From positions 20,489 through 84,488 of the forward strand of contig NZ_MORL01000022.1 in the NCBI RefSeq assembly GCF_001870735.1: 64,000 nucleotides of DNA, in the 5' to 3' direction. The notes under the pieces were generated by a model. That model made no database searches. It worked only from the letters and a program-made list of their open reading frames with translations, and was not told where the DNA came from. The position numbers and the translations under genes are program-made. This DNA comes from Arsenicibacter rosenii (GTDB lineage Bacteria; Bacteroidota; Bacteroidia; Cytophagales; Spirosomataceae). Below, in pieces: positions 40,570-48,128 of this stretch; the stretch's first letter is position 1; each line of letters begins with the position of its first letter.

Positions 40570-43500
40570 TCAGAAAGTAAAGCTTGCGCCTAATGTCCAT
40601 GTACGTGCACGCGGGTAGGCAGTATAATCAATGCCCAAAGATGGAACGCCGTTCAGTGACTTGTTCGTGTTTACCTCAGGATCCTGACCTGTGTATTTGG
40701 TAATAACGAACAGGTTCTGGCCAGTCAGGTATACACGCAGGTTCGACAAAGCCGAGTTACCGGTGTTGAACTTATAGCCAATGTTGAGGTTCTGGAAACG
40801 AACGAATGAACCGTTTTCCAGGAAACGGGTTGATACGTCCGGTGCGTTGAAGGCACCTTCGGCCAGCCCTGGAACATCACGGGTTACGTTACGCCCGTTG
40901 TTGTATGAACCTTTTGTAAAATACGCGTTAGCCGTGTTGTTATAAATGTAGTTACCGGCTACTGCGTTGAAGAACATACTGGCCGTCCAGTTTCCGTAGC
41001 GCAGGTTAGCTGTTAAGCCTCCCGTGAATTTAGGAATCGGCGACTTACCAATAAACTTCTGAATGTCACCACCAACATAGATTGAGTTGCCCTGGTCATC
41101 GTAGCCATTAAACTCTCTCAGGAAGTAAGCGAACAACGGCTGGTCATTGGCAATACGCTGTGCATAAGCTCCTGTCAGACCCTGACCGCTGATACCACCT
41201 GTGTTGATGATACCACCGTAATTTTTCAGGATGTTCTTGTTGAAGGCACCGTTAGCGCTGATGTCTAAGCCGAATTTTGCTTTGTCAACGGCAACAAAGT
41301 TCAGCGCCAGTTCAACACCACTGTTGATTACGTTACCGTCAATGTTTTTCCAAACGAACGGAGTCAGCGCTGGTTGAGCCGACGCTACCTGAATCAAGAG
41401 GTTTTGGGTACTCTTGTTATACACATCGATACTACCTGAAACGCGGTTGCCTGCAATGGCAAAGTCGATACCGCCATTAATCTGTGTGGCCGATTCCCAT
41501 TTGAGGTCAGCGTTCGGGAAGGCAACGGAGTTCAGGCCGCCACCGTTAATAGGAGTACCACCTGGTGCCAGAGTGCCGATATTATAATCACCATAACGCT
41601 GACGCTGTACGAACAGATTGTGTGGTATTGACTGGTTACCCGTAACGCCATACCCGAAGCGCACTTTCAGATCCTGGAAGATGTTTTTAGGAATGAAGTC
41701 CTGATTGATCAGCTTATAGGCAACCGCTGCTGATGGGAAGTAACCATACTTGTTGTTGGTACCGAAACGTGTTGAACCGTCAGCACGCAACGTACCGGTT
41801 ACGATCAGATCACCCATGCTCAGGTTTACACGACCAAAGAATGACTGTAATTCGTCTTTCGTATAGTTCGTGTTGCTCAGCACGCTACCGATCAGGTTTT
41901 GGCTTGGGTCAAAGTTCGCCGAAGCTGCGTTCTGAATCATTAGGTCCAGGTCAGTAGTACGAAAGTTTGTAGCAGATGCCTTCTGGTAAAAATATTCAAA
42001 GCTCTGATAAGAATAACCTAACAGGGCATTCAGGTCTACTTTGCCTAACTGCTTGTTGTAAGTAAAGTAGTTTTCCCACAAGGTATTATCTATCTGAATG
42101 TCCGTAAGATAAAGGCGGCCTTGCCCCTTGATGTCTTGATAGCCTAAGTCTTTTGAAAAGGCAGCCTTACGGGACGACATTGATTTGTCAAAACCATATA
42201 CGGTTTTAAATTTCAGCCCATTGATAATTTCGTATTCAAGGTTGATATTACCGACCGCACGCAGCGTTTTTGTGTTATCTTTTGACAGATCAAGCAGTGC
42301 CTGTGGGTTTGGTTCTGCCACGTTTGATGATTGATATAACGTACCATCTTTGTTATAAACCGGCAGGGTTGGATTCGTTTTCAGGATATTACCTAACAAG
42401 TCGCCTTGATAACCAGCGTTATCGGTGACCGGGATGTTGCCATCTTTCGTCTGTGATACCGTTGTCTGAATGCCAATATTCAGTTTGTCGTTGATAAACT
42501 TCTTATTACCGTTTACACCGATGCTGATCCGGTTCAGCGAGCTTTTCTCCATAATACCCTGCTGATCAAGATACCCTAATGAGAAACGGTAGTTACCGCT
42601 TGCATCACCGGCACCATATGACAGGTTTTGCTGGTTCGTGATACCCGTACGGAACAGAAGTTTCTGCCAGTCAGTGCGGGACTCACGGTCGTTGGTTGGC
42701 TGTAATTTAGCGTATTCATCCGGGCTCAACAGGTCATACTTTTTAGTAATGTTGCTGATACCGATGGATGGTGAATACTCCAGTGTACCTTTACCACCTT
42801 TCCCTTTTTTGGTTGTAATCAACACAACACCGTTTGCACCCCGTGCCCCGTAGATCGCTGTTGCCGAGGCATCTTTCAGAATGTCCATTGATTCGATATC
42901 GTTCGGGTTCAGGAAGTTCAGCGGGTTACGGGCTGAAGACGAACCGATACCTGAGTTATCACCACCTGACGAAGTTTCGTCACCGCTCAGTGGTACACCA
43001 TCAACAACAAACAGCGGGTTGTTACCGTTACGTACTGAAGACGTACCACGGATACGGATGTTGATCGGACCGCCCGGCTCACCGTTACCTTGAGTAATGG
43101 CAACACCTGGTACACGACCCTGCATCAGCTGCTCTGGCGAGATAATAACCCCTTTGTTGAAATCTTTGGAACCGATTGCATTAACGGCACCAGTAAGATC
43201 TTTTTTCTTCACCGTACCGTAACCGATTACAACAACTTCGTTCAGAGACTGGCTGCTTTCTGCCAATGTTACATCAACGGTGCTGCGGTTACCAACCTGA
43301 ACTTCCTGTGGTTCATAACCCACAAAGCTGAAAACGAGAACTGCCTTATCTGGTACTGCCATTTTAAAATTACCGTCCGCATCAGTGTTTGTACCACGGC
43401 TGGACCCTTTAATGGCGATACTAACACCAGGCATTGCACCCCCCTTAGCGTCTTTTACCTTACCAGATACCTGCTTGTCCTGAGCCCAGACACTCAGCGA

Positions 43501-43596
43501 CATAATCATCATGAAAGCCGTTAGCAGCGTGGTGCCTATTGCCGTTTGGCTCCGGGCTGCGGCTCTCCAACCCACTAAAGAGAAAATGTTCACCAT
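40570..43596 (-). CDS. SusC/RagA family TonB-dependent outer-membrane transporter
   Basis: 1,008-residue beta-barrel importer energised by TonB. The signal peptide ends MSLSVWAQ near 39. A carboxypeptidase-regulatory-like domain follows (VSGKVKDAKGGAMPGVSIAI, about 43-125), then a TonB box-like/plug start (LNEVVVIGYGTVKKKDLTGA) and the plug motif IRIRGTSSVRNGNNPLFVVD. The barrel ends in the outer-membrane signature WTLGASFTF. Ligand is unknown. The hybrid sensor kinase upstream suggests that the locus is induced by a sugar. Confidence 0.92.
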   Translation of the reverse strand: MVNIFSLVGWRAAARSQTAIGTTLLTAFMMIMSLSVWAQDKQVSGKVKDAKGGAMPGVSIAIKGSSRGTNTDADGNFKMAVPDKAVLVFSFVGYEPQEVQVGNRSTVDVTLAESSQSLNEVVVIGYGTVKKKDLTGAVNAIGSKDFNKGVIISPEQLMQGRVPGVAITQGNGEPGGPINIRIRGTSSVRNGNNPLFVVDGVPLSGDETSSGGDNSGIGSSSARNPLNFLNPNDIESMDILKDASATAIYGARGANGVVLITTKKGKGGKGTLEYSPSIGISNITKKYDLLSPDEYAKLQPTNDRESRTDWQKLLFRTGITNQQNLSYGAGDASGNYRFSLGYLDQQGIMEKSSLNRISIGVNGNKKFINDKLNIGIQTTVSQTKDGNIPVTDNAGYQGDLLGNILKTNPTLPVYNKDGTLYQSSNVAEPNPQALLDLSKDNTKTLRAVGNINLEYEIINGLKFKTVYGFDKSMSSRKAAFSKDLGYQDIKGQGRLYLTDIQIDNTLWENYFTYNKQLGKVDLNALLGYSYQSFEYFYQKASATNFRTTDLDLMIQNAASANFDPSQNLIGSVLSNTNYTKDELQSFFGRVNLSMGDLIVTGTLRADGSTRFGTNNKYGYFPSAAVAYKLINQDFIPKNIFQDLKVRFGYGVTGNQSIPHNLFVQRQRYGDYNIGTLAPGGTPINGGGLNSVAFPNADLKWESATQINGGIDFAIAGNRVSGSIDVYNKSTQNLLIQVASAQPALTPFVWKNIDGNVINSGVELALNFVAVDKAKFGLDISANGAFNKNILKNYGGIINTGGISGQGLTGAYAQRIANDQPLFAYFLREFNGYDDQGNSIYVGGDIQKFIGKSPIPKFTGGLTANLRYGNWTASMFFNAVAGNYIYNNTANAYFTKGSYNNGRNVTRDVPGLAEGAFNAPDVSTRFLENGSFVRFQNLNIGYKFNTGNSALSNLRVYLTGQNLFVITKYTGQDPEVNTNKSLNGVPSLGIDYTAYPRARTWTLGASFTF

Positions 43597-43671
43597 AGGT
43601 TAAAAGAATGATTAGACTGTTAAATACAAATTGTTACATAAAATGATCAAAAAACAACATTGATCATGATG

Positions 43672-43679
43672 CAAAGGTA
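43672..43679 (-). promoter_or_regulatory. susC promoter -7 element
   Basis: TACCTTTG on the minus strand exactly fits TAnnTTTG. A start near 43665 leaves a leader of about 70 nt, which contains an ATGATCA/TGATCAT inverted repeat (43643-43667). The -33 is poor, as expected for a promoter that needs an activator. Confidence 0.55.
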
Positions 43680-43735
43680 GCCGAATTGCTCCTCAATTTG
43701 TTAAAACTTATCCCAAAATAATTAAAGTTTGTTTC

Positions 43736-43761
43736 GCGCTTGTAAAAAAGGGAAAGCGCTT
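43736..43761 (-). promoter_or_regulatory. Candidate regulator-binding direct repeat upstream of susC
   Basis: GCGCTT occurs at 43736-43741 and 43756-43761, exactly 20 bp (two helical turns) apart, about 60-85 bp upstream of the -7 box. AraC-type activators of hybrid two-component systems bind repeats in this position. Its link to the regulator next door is inference. Confidence 0.45.
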
Positions 43762-44021
43762 AAAAGATAGATATTTGTACTATTTATGGATTTAATTTGT
43801 CCGTAACGACATTTAAAAAAGTTGCGAGAGCTTAAGTTTTGTAACAGTATGTTACTTGAAAAGTACAATTTAAGCCTGCCAATTTGGATATTTACAATTG
43901 CTTAATTCTGTGTTAAGAAATGTTAAATTTACACGTATATATGATAAAAAGATATTATAAAGTTGAAATATACGTTGATTCGAGGTAATCTGACAAAGGG
44001 AGAACTGTGCTGTTTATACTC
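43762..44021. other. Intergenic region between the regulator gene and susC
   Basis: Upper part of a 425-bp gap. AT-rich, with no gene that I can support. Beyond the GCGCTT direct repeats and the -7 box I see no further clear signal. Confidence 0.4.
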
Positions 44022-46823
44022 TTAATTTTGTGAAGGAGTGTGTAAATTCTTGAACTCAGATGGGGAAATGTTATACTTCTGCTTGAAAGCTGTTGCAAAG
44101 TAGGTAGACGATGAAAAGCCTACTTCATAGGCTACTTCCGCAATTGTTGTGTTCTGACGAAGCAGGAGCTGACGGGCTTTTGTAAGTCTGATGTTCTGCA
44201 GATAATCCATAACACCGCAACCGAGCAAGGCTTTTGACTTCCGGTAAAGCTGCATACGCGACAAACCAATTGCCTGCGCAATGCCATCGACAGTAAGTTC
44301 TGAGTTGGCAATATTCTGTTCAATAACTGCTGTCAGGTCATCTACAAACTTACGGTCGGTACGTTGCGGGGCAAGGGTTGCCGTGTCCAGTGATAACTCC
44401 CGCCGGAAGTGATCGCGGATGCGTTCGCGGCTACGCAGGAGCGTTTTCATACTTTCAATCAGATAAATTGGATTAAAAGGCTTCATGATATACAGATCCG
44501 CTCCCGACTGCACCCCTTCAATAATCTGTTCCGGCGTGTTCCTGGCGGTCAGCATGACAGCCGGAATGTGTGAGGTACGCCAGTCATTTTTTAACTGATT
44601 AACTACCTGAATACCGGATTGACCTGGAATAACCACATCACATACGACAATATCCGGCAGATTCTCGAAGGCCATGGTCACCCCTGTATTGCCGTCTGCC
44701 GCTTCCAGAACCTGAAAATGTGGTTGTAATTTGCTGACCAGGAAGGCACGCAGGTCGGCATTGTCTTCAATAACCAGTACGGTTGCTTCGGCATTAGGCG
44801 GTGGCAAAGAGGGCATGCTGGTAGTGTATTCGAATAAAGGAGCCTGATCGAATGTGGGCGGTGAAAAAGCTGAAGGCGTCCAGCTTGGCTCAACCGGCAG
44901 ACTATCCGCTGTTTTATCCGGTTGAGTTAATGGCAGGCGTACAGTAAATGTGCAGCCGTTACCAACTTCACTCCGGACACTCAGATTGCCATGGTGCATC
45001 TGTACCAGCTCATGCGACAGGGCCAGGCCGATACCTGTACCTCCAACGGAGGTATTGCCCTGGTAAAACCATTCAAAAATATGCTGCTGCTCTTCCTGGC
45101 TAATGCCCTGGCCGTCATCCTCAACGGTTATCAAAACCGATTCGTTACTGTCGTCCAGACTGACATGCAGCAGGATCTGGCCACCATCAGTAGTGTATTT
45201 AAACGCATTTGCCAGCAGGTTGTAAAAGACTTTATCCAGCAGGTTGGCATCAAACCAGACTGCAATGCCAGGCGCAGAGCTGGTTAGACGATAGGTGATA
45301 CGCCGTTGACGGGCTATGTTTTTAAAGACATTCATGATCTCCTGAACAAACCAGACAATGTCATACTGCGCTACCCGTAACGGCATTTTGCCAACTTCAA
45401 TTTTCCGGAAATCCATTAGCAGGTTAACCAGATGCAACAACTGCTGCGCATTCTTACGAACAAGCTCCAGGTCTTTCCTCTGATTACCGGGGGAGACGTT
45501 TTTATTCGTCAGGATATCTTCGATTGGCCCTAAAATCAACGTAAGCGGCGTCCGGAGCTCGTGTGAAAAATTCGTAAAGAACCGGAGTTTGGCCTCTGTA
45601 CTTTCCCGGAGCCGTTCGGCCATGTCAAGAATCTGATTTCGTTGCGACAGAATTTCCTGATTCTGGGCTTCGAGTTTGGCATTGATGGCCCGGTTTTCCC
45701 GTAAACTGATAAAGACAATGGTGGCGAGGATAATGGCGCCAATCAGCAGGAATACCAGGATATATAACACAATTCGCTGATTGTGATAAAGATTACTTTG
45801 TTCCTGAAGACGTATTTGCTGCCGGGTAATGTCCTGCTGCTGGCTAAGAATTTTATCTGACTGCACTTTCAGGCTATGGACATTAGCCGGATTAATTACC
45901 ATGGTCTCCAGTATATTCTCTTTGCTAAACGGCTGTTTGCGTAAAATTCTGAGTGCGGTACGAATCGCTTCTTCGCCACCGGTCGGATAGAGCATGGTTG
46001 CATTAATAATACCCTTTTCAACCAGGTCAATGCCGCCATTCGGTCCTGCCAGGCCATCAACTCCTATAAATTTGATTTTTTGCTCCAGTCCTGCCTGTTT
46101 GCAAACCTTGTATGCACCCAACGCCATCCGGTCGTTGTGAGCATAGATCAGATCAATATCAGGATGCTTGGCCAGCATCGCCGGCAGTTGCTTGAGTACA
46201 TACTCTTGCTCCCAGTCACCGTGAAATTTATCAATCAGCTGTATACCGGGAGACTGGGCAATCGATTCCACGAATCCGGCATGCCGGTCCCGTGTCGGCG
46301 AAGCACCGCTGGTACCTAAAATTTCCAGTACCTTTCCATTGCCCTTTAATAAGGTATTGATATAATGGCCGGCCGCCCGTCCGATCTCAAGGTTATTGGA
46401 TCCAACGTAAGCCGTATACTTTTTCGAGGTTGTTTGCCGGTCAAGAATAACGACCGGTATACCTTTATTATATAGTTCCTCAACAATGGGTGTAATCGGT
46501 ATCGCTTCGTTCGGTGAAATAATAAGCAGATTAACACCGGCATTCACCAGTTCGCGGATTTGCTGAATCTGGAGTTTACTGTTTTCGTGTGCATTCCGGT
46601 GAATAAGCGTAAGATTCGGGTAAAAACTAACTTCACGTTCCATCCCTTCCTGCATGGATTTGCGCCACGTATCTCCCGCTGTACATTGAGAAAAGCCTAT
46701 AATGTATTCGTTTTCTTCCGGATTTGTTTCTTTACAACCTGTACTTATATATAGAAGTAACAGCGGCAGGATCCGGATGAAAGGTATGAACTTACGGATA
46801 TAGTAGCAGATGGCTGGGTACAT
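44022..46823 (-). CDS. Hybrid two-component regulator with periplasmic sugar-binding sensor
   Basis: About 933 residues combining all modules of a phosphorelay. In order: N-terminal membrane or lipobox-like segment (LLLLYISTGC), a LacI/RbsB-type periplasmic binding domain (IIGFSQCTAGDTWRKSMQEG to about 300, with FIGVDGLAGPNGG), a transmembrane helix (VLYILVFLLIGAIILATIVF), histidine kinase (FFTNFSHELRTPLTLILGPI and an ATPase part with GGTGIGLALSHELV), receiver (VLVIEDNADLRAFL, DIVVCDVVIPG, MKPFN) and an AraC helix-turn-helix (IAEVAYEVGFSSSTYFATAF). Sugar binding is known for related sensors, for example fructose by BT1754. The ATG at 46823 is chosen; the longer frame adds unlikely sequence. 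It probably activates susC. Confidence 0.88.
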   Translation of the reverse strand: MYPAICYYIRKFIPFIRILPLLLLYISTGCKETNPEENEYIIGFSQCTAGDTWRKSMQEGMEREVSFYPNLTLIHRNAHENSKLQIQQIRELVNAGVNLLIISPNEAIPITPIVEELYNKGIPVVILDRQTTSKKYTAYVGSNNLEIGRAAGHYINTLLKGNGKVLEILGTSGASPTRDRHAGFVESIAQSPGIQLIDKFHGDWEQEYVLKQLPAMLAKHPDIDLIYAHNDRMALGAYKVCKQAGLEQKIKFIGVDGLAGPNGGIDLVEKGIINATMLYPTGGEEAIRTALRILRKQPFSKENILETMVINPANVHSLKVQSDKILSQQQDITRQQIRLQEQSNLYHNQRIVLYILVFLLIGAIILATIVFISLRENRAINAKLEAQNQEILSQRNQILDMAERLRESTEAKLRFFTNFSHELRTPLTLILGPIEDILTNKNVSPGNQRKDLELVRKNAQQLLHLVNLLMDFRKIEVGKMPLRVAQYDIVWFVQEIMNVFKNIARQRRITYRLTSSAPGIAVWFDANLLDKVFYNLLANAFKYTTDGGQILLHVSLDDSNESVLITVEDDGQGISQEEQQHIFEWFYQGNTSVGGTGIGLALSHELVQMHHGNLSVRSEVGNGCTFTVRLPLTQPDKTADSLPVEPSWTPSAFSPPTFDQAPLFEYTTSMPSLPPPNAEATVLVIEDNADLRAFLVSKLQPHFQVLEAADGNTGVTMAFENLPDIVVCDVVIPGQSGIQVVNQLKNDWRTSHIPAVMLTARNTPEQIIEGVQSGADLYIMKPFNPIYLIESMKTLLRSRERIRDHFRRELSLDTATLAPQRTDRKFVDDLTAVIEQNIANSELTVDGIAQAIGLSRMQLYRKSKALLGCGVMDYLQNIRLTKARQLLLRQNTTIAEVAYEVGFSSSTYFATAFKQKYNISPSEFKNLHTPSQN

Positions 46824-47218
46824 ATTCTTCAAGAACGGAATACCGATAAGATTACAGGTTACGAAAAGGGCGTAAGATAAAATGTAATCTACAAAAAGTA
46901 TAAACATTTTGTACAGTTTGTGCAAAAAAATTAAAGCACAGTGAAATAAAAATGAAGATTTACAGCATATAAATAGCTGATTTTTTGAAAAGTGTAGTGT
47001 AAGAAATAAGTGATTACTCAATTAACAGTTTACTTGATAGCAGAATTTTACCAATCAATCTGGTAACAACGTATATGCTTTTCCCTTTGTTGCTTAGCGT
47101 TATAACGGAAGTAGGCCAATGTATGATGTAATAAAATTAAACTATTTTGAGACGGCGTTAAATTATACACAGAAACGGCCGCTCTATTTTTGTATCGGGT
47201 CATATGAATTAAAGAAAA
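46824..47218. other. Divergent regulatory region between the hybrid regulator and the MFS-like gene
   Basis: 395-bp gap without a gene. A TATTTTTG -7 box lies at 47185-47192 for the plus-strand gene. The inverted repeat TTACCA-N7-TGGTAA (47048-47066) may be a binding site. No regulator is identified for it. Confidence 0.4.
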
Positions 47219-47875
47219 ATGTTTTTTAGGGCACTTATTGTTTCATGGGGAGGCTTACTGTTTGGATACAAACTGGCAATCCTATGCGGGATAAACAGAT
47301 GGTTCCGGTTGCCCTTTACAATAGATCGTGTTAGTGAATACCTGTTTAGTAGCCTGACTATATCCGGATTTCTAATGGGTGTTCTGTTAAGCTGGCAGTT
47401 TTCAAAACGGACAGGACACTGGAAGACACTGGTTTGGGTTACTGCCTTATATCTGATCACGGCCATTGGCTGCAGCCTGGCTCCGGATTTGTATCTGCTC
47501 GCTTTTTTTATTGGTGCCGGCGGGGTTTGTCTGGGCGGTACGATTGTGAGCTTACCAGTATATGTAATGGAGGTCGTACCCGTGAGTTTCCGTTCAAAAA
47601 CAATCATCCTGTTTTCGGTTGCTACAATCCTCAGTATGCAATTGACATATACGCTGTTACCGGTTTATACTATTTACTGGCGATGGATTCCGGGGGCAGA
47701 AGCGATTGTTGCTCTGGGACTAATGCTTTCGCTTTTTACGATACCTGAACAGGGCAGGCCATTAACCGCAGGAAGCCCGGAAATCACGATGGATACAGCC
47801 GGACAAGGACCTCAGCCCGTTTTAAACGGACATCCACAAGCCGGTATGGCAGAATCAGGAACTGTCAGCAAATAG
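47219..47875 (+). CDS. Half-length MFS sugar-porter homologue
   Basis: 218-residue membrane protein resembling the N-terminal six-helix half of the sugar-porter MFS family. GGLLFGYKLAILCGI matches the first-helix signature but with Lys where family members have Asp. Later come GHWKTLVWVTALY and GGVCLGGTIVSLPVYVMEVVPVSFRSKTI, the SP-family segment ending PxYxxExxPxxxRG, here altered. The protein ends with a polar tail instead of a second half. Degenerate key residues argue against normal transport. It is divergent from the sugar-sensing regulator, so a sensor or modulator role is possible but unproven. Confidence 0.65.
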   Translation: MFFRALIVSWGGLLFGYKLAILCGINRWFRLPFTIDRVSEYLFSSLTISGFLMGVLLSWQFSKRTGHWKTLVWVTALYLITAIGCSLAPDLYLLAFFIGAGGVCLGGTIVSLPVYVMEVVPVSFRSKTIILFSVATILSMQLTYTLLPVYTIYWRWIPGAEAIVALGLMLSLFTIPEQGRPLTAGSPEITMDTAGQGPQPVLNGHPQAGMAESGTVSK

Positions 47876-47922
47876 CGTTTACACACCAATCATTTAAGTT
47901 GTTAAGGTTAGGTAAAATAGGG

Positions 47923-47952
47923 GTAGGTCCCTGACCTACTTCATATTTCTTC
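47923..47952 (+). terminator. Possible terminator after the MFS-like gene
   Basis: GTAGGTC and GACCTAC form a 7-bp stem followed by a T/C-rich stretch. The U-tract is interrupted, so the call is weak. Confidence 0.35.
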
Positions 47953-48128
47953 TTTATGTCTCCTCGATTCATCAGCTGCCGGTGCATGCTTTCGGCCAAT
48001 CTACCGGCTTTGTTGTGCCTAAAAATCCCAAGCCCCGAAAAATAGTTGTAACTTTCGCATCCTAAAATCAATTACCTCAAACGGTGAAAGCTACCCGTGA
48101 GCTTTTGCATTATGGTACCTCCCATCGC

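Noticed and set aside
47865-48071. 68-codon minus-strand frame
   Set aside because: Overlaps the end of the MFS-like gene and the upstream region of the oxidoreductase; composition is not coding-like and no domain is visible.
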